NCBI GenBank assembly: GCA_036384915.1 | Contig: DASVLJ010000078.1 | Span: 277,797-341,796 of the forward strand | Direction: 5' to 3' | Source of the DNA: PKWO01 sp036384915 | GTDB taxonomy: Bacteria; Pseudomonadota; Gammaproteobacteria; Burkholderiales; Burkholderiaceae_D | Length of the DNA stretch: 64,000 nt | Part shown: piece by piece, positions 52,426 to 60,418 of the stretch | How the letters are laid out: each line of letters begins with the position of its first letter | Numbering within the stretch: position 1 is the first letter of the stretch | Notes under the pieces: model-generated | What the model saw: only the letters and a program-made list of their open reading frames with translations | What the model was told of the DNA's origin: nothing | The model's database searches: none | Position numbers and translations under genes: made by a program

Positions 52426-54489
52426 TTAGAACCCGATCGACACGGTAGCCGTGGTCGGCACCGTGGTATGGAGCGAGGAGCTGAAGCCGCCTACATCGTC
52501 ATAGGCGAAGCCGTAGGAGAAGCCGTTGATCGAATGCTGGTGCCAGAAGGCCGAATACCAGTTGGCGGCCGTACCCGAAGCGTAGAAGGCCGAGGGCGTG
52601 CTCCACGAGCCGGGATTTTCGACGATGTGGCGGTTGATGGCCGCGCACATCTGAGCCTGGATCTGCAGCTGCTTGTTGTAGGCGTCGCTGCCAGGCGTGG
52701 TTCCGGTGGCGTCGTTCAAGGCACCGTTGCCCAGCAGCGCCATATCGGTGGTGGGCTTGTTGACGTTATAGGTGCCGGCGCCGTCGCTGAACTGGAACAC
52801 GCCGTTGACTACCTTGCCTGTGAACGTGCCTTGCTGATCGGTGAAGGTCAGCGTCTTGCTTGCGTACTCGGTCCATAGCGTATTGATGTAGGAATCGAGA
52901 TAGGTCGCGTTGGCGCCGCCGTTGCCGAAGGAACCGTGCGCCGGCGCCACGATGCGATAGGGCGCGTAGGGCGATTGCGCCAGGCCCTGGAATTGCGCCG
53001 GCACTTGCGCGGCGAATTCGGAAAACAGGCTGGCGCGCGATTCGGTTTCGCCGACGGTCTGGTCGTAGCCGTCCATGCCCTGCAGACGCAGTGTCACGGG
53101 GAAGCCGAACTGGTCGACGCGCGTGGTGTTTCCGTAGAAGCCGTTACCCGCGCCCGGCACAATGGCCATTTCGATGAAGTCGAAATAGACATTGATGTTG
53201 GGGTCGCTCGGGTTGTCGATGTTGGCGCCGGCGTAGGCGATGTTGCCGTTGGCGTCGGAATTGACCTGGATATACATCGGCGTGCCGACGGAAAGCATCA
53301 GGCGTGCCGAATTGATCGGCGGGATGGTCACGCTCTTGGCGTCGGCCAGCGTGTGGAAGTAGTTCGAATAGGCTACGCCGTTCTTGGTCAGCGCCCCGTT
53401 ATCGGACAAAGACATCGGCACGAGGTTGCCGTTGACATCGACGTGGACGAACTTGCCGGTGTTCCAGTCCTTGCCGATGATGGCCCAGTAGACTTGGTTG
53501 TCTGCATACTTGCCGCAGGTGTTGTTGAGCAGCTTGAAGGTGGTGTTGCCGTTCCACACGCAGGAGGAGCCGGTGCAGGTCGGCGCCGGGTTGGGTGCGG
53601 GGGCGCCGGAACAGGGTGTAGGTGTCGGCGTGGGTGTGGGAGTCGGTGTGGGAGTGGGAGTCGGTGTGGGAGTGGGCGTCGCCTTGATGATCTGCCACTT
53701 CTGTGCTGCGGTGCCGTTCTGGGCCCAGATGTCGATCTGGGCGCCGTCGGTGGTGGAGGCACTGTAGACGTCGAGCGCCTTGTTGCTGTTCGGGTTCACC
53801 AGGGTGAAGGTGCCGTCGCTGTTGGCGTTGATGTTCCACTTTTGCGCCACGGTACCGTTCTGGGTCCAGATATCGACCACGGTGCCGTCGGTGGTGGAGG
53901 CGCTGTAGACGTCTAGCGCGCGGTTGCTGTTCGGGTTGACCAGCGTATAGGTGCCGTCGCCGTTCCGGTTGATTTGCCACATTTGCGCCACGGTGCCGTT
54001 CTGGTCCCAGATGTCGACTTTGGTACCATCGGCCGTGCCGGCGCTGTAGACGTCGAGCGCCTTGTTGCTGTTCGGATTGACGAGGGTATAGATCCCGCCG
54101 GAGACAATGGTCGTGGCCGGCGTGGGCGTGGGCGTGGGAGTCGGTGTTGGTGTTGGAGTCGGCTTGGGAGTCGGGGTTGGCGTACCGCCGCAGGCGCCAT
54201 TCGATGTCCACGGTTGTCCGCTGCCGGCCCCGCCATTGTTGGTCGACGGGTTGTTGCCCTGGGTCCACCAGTTCGCCGTGTAGTTGACGTTGGCATAGCT
54301 GGCCTGGCCTCCGGCCGTATATACCGCGCTCGAGCTCCAAGCCGGGAAGCACGTGACAGCGGCTTTGACGTTCTTGACCAGTTGCTTTTGGGTTGCATTC
54401 AAGCTGTCTTGCGAATTGCCGCCGCTGCAGCCGGCGAGTGTGCCGCCGATCAGGCCGAGCAGCAGGGTGCTGGGTATTACGCCTCTCAT
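52426..54489 (-). CDS. Modular beta-1,3-glucanase lipoprotein (CBM5/12, ricin lectin, GH64)
   Basis: A 687-residue exported lipoprotein, lipobox LAGC (Cys21). Modules: CBM5/12-like chitin/cellulose-binding segment at about 47-80 (FPAWSSSAVYTAGGQASYANV, ANWWTQGNNP), a Thr-Pro linker (103-124), three near-identical ricin-type lectin repeats with QxW-like ends (133-269), a second Thr-Pro linker (270-292), and a GH64 catalytic domain (about 310-687). Candidate catalytic acids are Glu440 (YFDFIEMAI) and Asp459 (TTRVDQFGFP). It should release oligosaccharides from beta-1,3-glucan, e.g. fungal cell walls. A LacI-type operator pair lies upstream. Confidence 0.85.
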   Translation of the reverse strand: MRGVIPSTLLLGLIGGTLAGCSGGNSQDSLNATQKQLVKNVKAAVTCFPAWSSSAVYTAGGQASYANVNYTANWWTQGNNPSTNNGGAGSGQPWTSNGACGGTPTPTPKPTPTPTPTPTPTPTPATTIVSGGIYTLVNPNSNKALDVYSAGTADGTKVDIWDQNGTVAQMWQINRNGDGTYTLVNPNSNRALDVYSASTTDGTVVDIWTQNGTVAQKWNINANSDGTFTLVNPNSNKALDVYSASTTDGAQIDIWAQNGTAAQKWQIIKATPTPTPTPTPTPTPTPTPTPTPCSGAPAPNPAPTCTGSSCVWNGNTTFKLLNNTCGKYADNQVYWAIIGKDWNTGKFVHVDVNGNLVPMSLSDNGALTKNGVAYSNYFHTLADAKSVTIPPINSARLMLSVGTPMYIQVNSDANGNIAYAGANIDNPSDPNINVYFDFIEMAIVPGAGNGFYGNTTRVDQFGFPVTLRLQGMDGYDQTVGETESRASLFSEFAAQVPAQFQGLAQSPYAPYRIVAPAHGSFGNGGANATYLDSYINTLWTEYASKTLTFTDQQGTFTGKVVNGVFQFSDGAGTYNVNKPTTDMALLGNGALNDATGTTPGSDAYNKQLQIQAQMCAAINRHIVENPGSWSTPSAFYASGTAANWYSAFWHQHSINGFSYGFAYDDVGGFSSSLHTTVPTTATVSIGF
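53683..54093 (-). repeat. Three tandem ricin-lectin repeats (about 141 bp each)
   Basis: Residues 133-269 consist of three copies of about 47, 47 and 43 residues. Each contains YTLVNPNSN(K/R)ALDVYSA, a VDIW or IDIW core and ends AQ-x-W-x-I. Copies 1 and 2 differ at only a handful of positions, indicating recent duplication or gene conversion. The flanking Thr-Pro linkers (54118-54183 and 53614-53679) are DNA microsatellites. Confidence 0.8.
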
Positions 54490-54727
54490 GTTCTCTCCTC
54501 GTCAGTGTGGCTGCGCAGCCAATCGGCATGCTGCAGCCTCTAGTCTTGCGCTCCGCTGCATGTGGTATGTCGGTTGCAGCCTGGGCAAGAATGAGTGTGG
54601 GGAAATGGAGCGTCAAGTGGTTTTGTAGGTGTCCTACCGCTTGCAAACCAGTTGCAAGCAGGAAGGCAAATTTTCCTGCAATTTCCAGGGCTTGGCTCAG
54701 TTATTAGGTAAACAAATCAATCATTAA

Positions 54728-54759
54728 GGAAACGTTTCCAATTAAAGGGAATCGTTTCC
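54728..54759. promoter_or_regulatory. Pair of LacI-type operators upstream of GH64 gene
   Basis: GGAAACGTTTCC (54728-54739, perfect palindrome) and GGAATCGTTTCC (54748-54759), exactly 20 bp apart, with central CG as in LacI/GalR-family sites. Spacing puts both on one DNA face. The likely effector would be a sugar released by the glucanase (inference). Confidence 0.6.
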
Positions 54760-55055
54760 AAAGTCGCGAAAAGCCATATAAAAACCAGACCACTTGAAAT
54801 TGGCAAACGTCTGGTATTAAGCGTGGCCGCGCCGATTTCCTGCCGCACGGTCCGGAAATCGGTGTTTGTCGCTTCCTCGCGCAGGGCGGCGTCGGGGCGG
54901 CGCGCAATTGCAGCCGCAATTGAATCCGTTTCCCGTTCCTCCAGCTTCCTGTGTTTTAGGGTCATGTCTTGCTATGTCAACCTGCAAGCCGACATTTCAG
55001 CGTTGATAGATCGGACAAGCCGCAAATTGCCGTGCATTAACTAAAACATCTCGAT

Positions 55056-55125
55056 GTGAATTTTTCACCCTCAATATACCCATTTCATGGGATGGTGAAA
55101 AATTTAACATTGTCTAAGATTCACC
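55056..55125. promoter_or_regulatory. Composite dyad upstream of the peptide gene
   Basis: GTGAATTTTTCAC (55056-55068), AATTTTTCACC (55059-55069) pairing with GGTGAAAAATT (55094-55104), nested CCCAT-TTC-ATGGG (55079-55091), and a further TTCACC at 55120-55125. The repeated GGTGAA/TTCACC words suggest a multimeric regulator site or RNA structure controlling the RiPP precursor gene. Confidence 0.5.
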
Positions 55126-55241
55126 TTGCCGCAAGCGAGTAGCAACAGCAATGGGGCACCCGCAGCGGTACTTGAAGCGGATCGGCTTCCGGGGCATTCC
55201 GCAGCCATTTAAACCTCAATATCAGAATCAGGAGAAGCGTC

Positions 55242-55421
55242 ATGAATTTATTCATTCAAGCTGGCAACAGCACCTCTTTCAATCCCCAGCACGTACAAGC
55301 TGCCGTGGCATCGATCGTCGGCCGCATGGGCTGCACGCGTTGCGGCTTGGTTGCCACGCTGCCGGTCGAATACCAGGCTGACCCGTCGCCTGCGTCGAGC
55401 GGGCAAGGCATGGTTTGCTAG
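55242..55421 (+). CDS. Putative RiPP precursor peptide (59 aa)
   Basis: A 59-residue peptide with a strong ribosome site (CAGGAGAAGCGTC before ATG 55242). N-terminal MNLFIQAGNSTSFNPQHVQA probably forms the leader; the C-terminal part contains Cys31 and Cys34 in GRMGCTRCGLV and ends GMVC (Cys59). There is no signal peptide. It precedes a DUF692/MNIO enzyme, a family that modifies Cys, Asn or Asp residues in ribosomal peptides (methanobactin, TglHI, bufferins). It does not look like the DUF2282 bufferin precursors known to me, so it may be a new precursor class. The ORF track did not list it because of its small size. Confidence 0.65.
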   Translation: MNLFIQAGNSTSFNPQHVQAAVASIVGRMGCTRCGLVATLPVEYQADPSPASSGQGMVC

Positions 55422-55660
55422 GCCGGATATTTCATCGGAACGCGGAATGATGACGCGAAAGTAGCGAGCCAGTTTGGGTGATCGCGCCAAGCCAATAGCA
55501 AGCTATTGGCGCGAAGCGAGCGCGCAAAATGGCCGCAAATTTCGCGTCGGCATCCGCGTAGGCCGGCGGTACAAATTGAATCTGTCGGCCGCAAGCCACA
55601 AACCTAGGCAGAATGCGGCTTGCGGTCAAATTTCGGGCCGGTCCGGTGAAATATCCGGGC
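55421..55660. repeat. 240-bp nested inverted-repeat element between precursor and MNIO genes
   Basis: The ends GGCCGGATATTTCATCGGA (55421-55439) and TCCGGTGAAATATCCGGGC (55642-55660) are inverted repeats matching at 17 of 19 positions. Inside: GACGCGAAA pairs with TTTCGCGTC, CGCGGA with TCCGCG, CCAATAGC-AA-GCTATTGG forms a hairpin, and CCGCAAGCC pairs with GGCTTGCGG. It may be a MITE or REP-type element or a structured RNA. A separate hairpin GCGGTTGCG / CGCAACCGC follows at 55695-55724; the gap to 55778 holds no gene. Confidence 0.65.
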
Positions 55661-55778
55661 GAGGCCGGGCGATTCCGAGTCGGCAACGATGAGGGCGGTT
55701 GCGTGACGCGCATCGCGCAACCGCTCGCAAAAGCAGGAATTCGTTTCAAAATGAACGGGGCTGGAGAGGCAAAGGCTT

Positions 55779-56780
55779 ATGTTGAAGCGGGTTCCAAGTT
55801 TAGAAAAGAGTGATGCCATGTTAGCAGCCTTGCTTTCCACTACGAGACCGATCACCGCAGCGGCGCATCCCGCGCCGCTGGGCATCGGCTTCCCTTATAT
55901 GCCCGTAATGCCGCCCGAAGCCTATCGCAGCGGTTTGATCGATTTCGTCGAACTCACACCCGAAGCGCTGTGCCGCGAGCGCAAGGAAGACGGCAGTGCT
56001 GCTTTCGAACTCGTGCCGCAACAGATACGGCATGCGCAGGAGGTGTGCCGCGGCTTGCCCATGGTGGTGCACGGCGTGCAATTATCGATCGGCTCGGCTC
56101 ATGGCTGGAACGGCGCCTACCTCGACATGCTGGAACAATTGCAGCAATCCTGGCCGTTTCTCTGGCATAGCGAACATTTGAATTTCCAGACTGTCGTCGA
56201 TGATGCCGGAGTCGTGCAGGAAACCGGTGTGCCGCTGCCCCTGCCGAGCACGATGGAGGCGGTCAATACCATCGTCGAACGTAGCGCTGCGATCGCGCGC
56301 CGCTTCGGCGTGCCTTTCCTGCTGGAGAATCCGGCGCATTACCTTGAGACGGACAGCCTCGATAGCGAAGAGGTTGGCGACGAGATCGATTTCATGAACC
56401 GCATCACCGCGAGCGGACATTGCGGTCAACTGCTCGATTTGCACAATCTCTATTGTAATGCGGTCAACCACGGTTTCGATGCCTACAAGGCGCTCGACCG
56501 TTTGAATCTGGAGAATGTGACCGAGATTCATATCGCGGGCGGCACCTGGCGCGACGGTTTCCTGATGGATGCGCATGACAATGTGGTGCCGCAACCTGTA
56601 TGGGATTTGCTGGCCTACGCCTTGCCGCGCGCTCCCAAGGCCGCCGGCGTGCTCTATGAAGTGCTGGACCGCTACGTGCCCAAGGTCGGCATGGCCGCCA
56701 TGATGCGCGAGCTCGAGCGCGCGCGGGAAGTCTGGGAAGAATTCCGTTATGGGAGGCGCGCGGTTCGCGCGGTCGCTTGA
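55779..56780 (+). CDS. DUF692/MNIO peptide-modifying oxidase
   Basis: A 333-residue member of the multinuclear non-heme iron oxidase family (MbnB/TglH/BufB type). Metal-ligand regions are intact: GIGFPYMPVMP, MVVHGVQLSIGSAHGW, LWHSEHLNF, FLLENPAHYLE, QLLDLHNLYCNAVNHG, TEIHIAGGTWRDG and DAHDNVVPQPVWDLL. The family converts Cys, Asn or Asp in precursor peptides to heterocycles or related groups using iron and O2. Start is either ATG 55779 or 55818; both have modest purine-rich sites. The stop TGA at 56780 is 2 nt before the partner's ATG, a tight coupling. Confidence 0.82.
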   Translation: MLKRVPSLEKSDAMLAALLSTTRPITAAAHPAPLGIGFPYMPVMPPEAYRSGLIDFVELTPEALCRERKEDGSAAFELVPQQIRHAQEVCRGLPMVVHGVQLSIGSAHGWNGAYLDMLEQLQQSWPFLWHSEHLNFQTVVDDAGVVQETGVPLPLPSTMEAVNTIVERSAAIARRFGVPFLLENPAHYLETDSLDSEEVGDEIDFMNRITASGHCGQLLDLHNLYCNAVNHGFDAYKALDRLNLENVTEIHIAGGTWRDGFLMDAHDNVVPQPVWDLLAYALPRAPKAAGVLYEVLDRYVPKVGMAAMMRELERAREVWEEFRYGRRAVRAVA

Positions 56781-56782
56781 TC

Positions 56783-57535
56783 ATGTCGCTGCATAGTTTT
56801 CAAACCGCGCTCGGCCGTCTGGTGCGCGCACGCCAGGCCGATGGCGCCGCCGCCAATATCTTGACACGCCTGCCGCTGGGGGGTGATGAGCGCAAGGCCT
56901 TCGGCGCGCTGCTTGCAGGCCGTGGCCTGGATTTTACGCGCGAGGTCCAACGCTCCTGGTGCAAGGGCAGGGCGCGCAATGCCGCCTATCTGACGCTTTC
57001 GCTGCTCGATGAGGATGAGCGTCAGCGCCTGCTCGACGAATGGGTCGAAGCGGGCGGCGGCATCGCTTCGTTTTTTGCCGGGGAGGCGATAGCCTTCCTC
57101 GATTTTCTGGCGCTGCATCTGCATGGAAGGACGCATGCGCTGTCGATTTGCCGCATGGAACAGGCGGTGCATCGTGCCAATGCCGCCGGGAGGGACTGGC
57201 AGACCGCGGTGGCTGAGCATTTGCGCGAAACGACTGTCATCGCGCGTGCGCCCCACGCTTCGCTGGTGGAATTTTACGCCGAGCCCGAGCAATTGCTGCA
57301 TGCCGTGCAAGCCGGTGCCGTCCTGCCGCAGGAAACACCGGAACCGGTTGTCCTGCTGTTCGGCCCCGAGCTTGCCGATTTGTTCGAACGTGCCGATCAG
57401 GCGGAAGCCGCGCTATGGAGGCGGCTGGCCGCACCCGCATCGTGGGATGAATTGTTGCGGGAAGAGCACGCGCCGTCCGTGATCGAACGCATGATTTCAC
57501 TCGGCATCGTCTGTCCTTTGGCCCCGCATACCTGA
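56783..57535 (+). CDS. MNIO partner protein (putative RiPP recognition role)
   Basis: A 250-residue soluble protein (ATG 56783; TTG 56777 overlapping the MNIO stop is possible). The sequence is helix-rich and Arg/Glu/Ala-rich at the N-terminus (SFQTALGRLVRARQADGAAAN), with a second domain containing HASLVEFYAEPEQLLHAV and PEPVVLLFGPELADLFERADQAEA. It resembles in position and size the partner proteins (BufC/TglI/MbnC type) required by MNIO enzymes for precursor binding; no conserved motif was matched. Two nt after the enzyme gene. Confidence 0.6.
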   Translation: MSLHSFQTALGRLVRARQADGAAANILTRLPLGGDERKAFGALLAGRGLDFTREVQRSWCKGRARNAAYLTLSLLDEDERQRLLDEWVEAGGGIASFFAGEAIAFLDFLALHLHGRTHALSICRMEQAVHRANAAGRDWQTAVAEHLRETTVIARAPHASLVEFYAEPEQLLHAVQAGAVLPQETPEPVVLLFGPELADLFERADQAEAALWRRLAAPASWDELLREEHAPSVIERMISLGIVCPLAPHT

Positions 57536-57563
57536 ATTCGCAAAGCCGGATACTATTACGGGC

Positions 57564-59117
57564 ATGGATATTTCTACCTTGCCCGAACAAAGCTTCGGCT
57601 TGATCGCCGACCTGATCAAACAGCACGCGCAGGAGCGCCCGGCACACCCGGCTGTGATTTCCGGCGACAGAAGCATCGCCTATGGCGCCTTCGACCGGTT
57701 GGCCGACCGCGTCGCGGCTGCCTTGCAGCGCGACGGCGTGGGGAAGGGCGGCGCGATTGCGATCTGTGCCGCGGCTTCGATTGAATACGCGGCAGTCTTC
57801 ATCGGCGCCTTGCGCGCCGGCATCGCCGTGGCGCCGCTCGCGCCTTCCTCGACGACGGAAAGCCTGGCAGCCATGACGCAGGATGCCGGGGCGCGATTCC
57901 TGTTTGTCGATGCCGACGTAGCGCAAGAGCTGGAACCTGTTGCCGATCGCGTCGAGGCCCGCTTGATACGGCTCGACGATAGTGCAGGCGGCGCGCCATT
58001 GACGGCTTGGCTCGCCCCTGTCGACGCGCTTCCGGCGGCGGTCGAAATCGAACCGGCGCTACCGTTCAACATTATCTATTCTTCCGGCACCACAGGTACG
58101 CCCAAGGGCATCGTGCAATCTCACGGTATGCGCTGGGCCCATGTGCAGCGCGGCGCACTGGTGGGCTATGGCCCGCAAGCCGTGACGCTGCTGGCGACTC
58201 CGCTGTATTCGAACACCACGCTTGTGAGTTTCTTCCCGACCCTCACGCTGGGCGGGTCCGTGATTTTGATGTCCAGGTTTGATGCGCGCGGCTATCTGGA
58301 ACTGGCGCAGCGCCATCGCTCCACGCATACCATGCTGGTGCCGGTGCAATACCAGCGCCTGATGGCGTTGGCGGAATTCGACGACTACGATCTGACCAGC
58401 TTCGTCATGAAGTTTTGCACTAGCGCGCCGTTCGCCGCGAACCTGAAAGCCGACATCCTGCGGCGCTGGCCCGGCGGCTTGACCGAATACTATGGCATGA
58501 CAGAAGGCGGCGGCACGCTGATATTGGCGGCACATGATTACCCGAACAAACTGCACACCGTGGGCCAGCCCGGGCCGGGCAGCGATATCCGCCTGATCGA
58601 CGATGCCGGAAACGAAGTGGAGGTGGGCGGAATGGGGGAAGTGGTCGGCCATTCGACAGCCATGATGAATGCCTATCACAACCAGCCGGGCAAGACGGCC
58701 GAGGCCGAATGGTTTGACAAGGACGGCAAGCGTTTCATCCGTACCGGCGACGTCGGTCGTTTCGACGAGGATGGCTTCCTGACGCTGTTCGACCGCAAGA
58801 AGGATATGATCATCTCGGGCGGCTTCAACATCTATCCCAGCGACCTTGAGGCGGTGCTGCGCGAGCATCCCGCCGTATTCGATGTGGCCGTGGTCGGCGT
58901 GCCCTCCGGGCGCTGGGGCGAAACACCGGTTGCCTTCGCCGTTTTGCATAAGGGGGCGGCAGAAAGCGCCGCCGGAATCATGGAATGGGCCAATGCCAGG
59001 CTGGGCAAGACGCAGCGCCTGGCTGCGGTGGAGTTGATCGATGTCTTGCCGCGCAGCGCCATCGGCAAGGTCTTGAAGCGCGAATTGCGCGATGCGTTCG
59101 GCAAGCGCCTGGCCTGA
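57564..59117 (+). CDS. AMP-dependent acyl-CoA ligase
   Basis: A 517-residue ANL-superfamily ligase: adenylate motif IIYSSGTTGTPKGIVQSH, LATPLYSNTTLVSFFPTL, GLTEYYGMTEGGG, FIRTGDVGRFDEDGFLTLFDRKKDMIISGGFNIYPSDLEAVL and the C-terminal catalytic Lys region LPRSAIGKVLKRELRD. It activates a carboxylate; substrate unknown. It begins 28 nt after the MNIO partner on the same strand, so it might be co-transcribed, but a link to peptide maturation is only a possibility. Confidence 0.88.
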   Translation: MDISTLPEQSFGLIADLIKQHAQERPAHPAVISGDRSIAYGAFDRLADRVAAALQRDGVGKGGAIAICAAASIEYAAVFIGALRAGIAVAPLAPSSTTESLAAMTQDAGARFLFVDADVAQELEPVADRVEARLIRLDDSAGGAPLTAWLAPVDALPAAVEIEPALPFNIIYSSGTTGTPKGIVQSHGMRWAHVQRGALVGYGPQAVTLLATPLYSNTTLVSFFPTLTLGGSVILMSRFDARGYLELAQRHRSTHTMLVPVQYQRLMALAEFDDYDLTSFVMKFCTSAPFAANLKADILRRWPGGLTEYYGMTEGGGTLILAAHDYPNKLHTVGQPGPGSDIRLIDDAGNEVEVGGMGEVVGHSTAMMNAYHNQPGKTAEAEWFDKDGKRFIRTGDVGRFDEDGFLTLFDRKKDMIISGGFNIYPSDLEAVLREHPAVFDVAVVGVPSGRWGETPVAFAVLHKGAAESAAGIMEWANARLGKTQRLAAVELIDVLPRSAIGKVLKRELRDAFGKRLA

Positions 59118-59195
59118 GGCGTTGTATCGCCGGTACGCCGGCCTGACGACGGCGGGAATATAATCGGCTCAGTGAGACAAAGCCGTGGGGTACGC

Positions 59196-59927
59196 ATGGT
59201 GTTGCGCCGTTTTGTCACTGCCGTAGCCATCGCCGCGGCCATGGTACCGCTTGCACAGGCTTGCGCGGCCGCGGAACCGATCGTCCTGTTCTATGTGCAG
59301 CGCCCGCCTTTCATGGGAAGCGACGTCGACGGAAAGGTTGCCGGGGTCCTGATACCTCCGGTTACCGGAGCATTTGCCAAAGCCGGTATTCCCGCGGTTT
59401 GGCGCGAGGCTTCCACGATGCGCCAACTCACCATCATTCGTACCGACGCGATGCGCGCCTGTTCCACCGGGCGCTACAAGACGCCGGACCGCGAGGCCTA
59501 TGCCAAGTTCAGCGTTTCTTACTACCAGGATATGCCCTGGGTCGGTGTCGCCAACCTGAGATTGAAGACAGAATATCGCATGCGTGCTGCGGATTTGATG
59601 GCCGATCCGAATGTGTCGGTGCTGCTGAAGGACGACGTCAGGTTCGGCCCCTACGCCGACGACTTGATCGCGCACATGAAGGCAAAACGCATTGGCACGA
59701 CCAGCGATTTCGGGAGAATCATCCGCTTGGTGCAAGTTGGACGCGCCGATTTTTCCCTCATCTCGGGCGAGGAGGAATCCTATTACCGCAAGCAGGCCGG
59801 CTTCACCGGCAAGGACTTCAAGATCATCCATTTCACCGACATGCCGGCCGGCGAGAAGCGTTACCTCATGTGCAGCAAGTCGGTGAGCGATGCGGAAATG
59901 GAAAGGATCAATGCCGGATTGAAGTAG
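59196..59927 (+). CDS. Periplasmic solute-binding protein, family 3-like
   Basis: A 243-residue exported protein with signal peptide VTAVAIAAAMVPLAQACAAA followed by EPIVLFYVQRPPFMG. The fold pattern (PPVTGAFAKAGIPAVW, ACSTGRYKTPDREAYAKFS, TTSDFGRIIRLVQVGRADF) matches amino-acid-type SBP_bac_3 proteins of the polar amino-acid and TRAP-like/hydrolase-signalling groups. Start ATG 59196; GTG 59172 is an upstream alternative. No transporter genes adjoin it. Ligand unknown. Confidence 0.75.
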   Translation: MVLRRFVTAVAIAAAMVPLAQACAAAEPIVLFYVQRPPFMGSDVDGKVAGVLIPPVTGAFAKAGIPAVWREASTMRQLTIIRTDAMRACSTGRYKTPDREAYAKFSVSYYQDMPWVGVANLRLKTEYRMRAADLMADPNVSVLLKDDVRFGPYADDLIAHMKAKRIGTTSDFGRIIRLVQVGRADFSLISGEEESYYRKQAGFTGKDFKIIHFTDMPAGEKRYLMCSKSVSDAEMERINAGLK

Positions 59928-59983
59928 CCGCTCGGCCAAGCCTCTGCCACAATATTGCCCTTGTAGACGATGGAGGAGCGGCG

Positions 59984-60415
59984 ATGCGGATTGTGGTAAG
60001 CGACAAGGTGGATGAGTCGATGGAGGAATTGATCGGGGGCGGCCTCAACGGTTTCAACGATGAAACCGTCGGATATGGCGACCGCAAGCCTCTGGCGGTG
60101 CTTGTTGTGGATCCGCAATCGGGCCGCACCCTTGGCGGTGCGCTTGGACGAACCTCGCTCGGCATGCTTTTTCTGGAGTTGTTTTACCTGCCGCCCGATC
60201 TGCGCGGCGCAGGCATGGGGACAAGGGTGTTGCAGGCGTTCGAAGAGGAAGGACGGCGGCGCGGTTGTGTTTCCGCGGTGCTTTATACGATCAGTTTTCA
60301 GGCGCCGAAATTTTACGAGCGCAACGGTTGGAAGGTGTTCGGAGAAGTCCCCTGCCTGCCTCAAGGGCAAAGCAGGGTTTTCCTGAGCAAGACGCTAAGG
60401 GCTTCGGACGGCTAA
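59984..60415 (+). CDS. GNAT acetyltransferase
   Basis: A 143-residue GNAT protein (ATG 59984, ribosome site TGGAGGAGCGGCG). Acetyl-CoA motif A is visible as LFYLPPDLRGAGMGTRVLQAFEEEGRRRGC, and motif B near APKFYERNGWKVFGE. It may acetylate a small molecule, peptide or protein; no target is shown. It ends 3 nt before the convergent rhlE gene. Confidence 0.85.
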   Translation: MRIVVSDKVDESMEELIGGGLNGFNDETVGYGDRKPLAVLVVDPQSGRTLGGALGRTSLGMLFLELFYLPPDLRGAGMGTRVLQAFEEEGRRRGCVSAVLYTISFQAPKFYERNGWKVFGEVPCLPQGQSRVFLSKTLRASDG

Positions 60416-60418
60416 GGA

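Larger units (their letters stand above)
54490..55241. other. Large divergent intergenic region rich in palindromes
   Basis: 752 bases between the GH64 gene and the peptide gene with no supported protein. Palindromes: GTAGG-TGT-CCTAC (54625-54637), GCTTGCAA-N5-TTGCAAGC (54639-54659), GCAGGAA-N8-TTCCTGC (near 54657-54678), the LacI-type pair (54728-54759) and the GTGAA/TTCAC group (55056-55125). A minus-strand TTGACG (54611-54616) with a weak -10 may drive the GH64 gene. Confidence 0.5.

Noticed and set aside
53614..54183. Possible CRISPR-like repeats
   Set aside because: They are in-frame codons for Thr-Pro linkers and lectin repeats, without spacers.
54717..54965. 82-codon minus frame starting MTLKHRKLEE
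   Set aside because: No ribosome site or recognisable family; overlaps the LacI-type operators, so probably non-coding.
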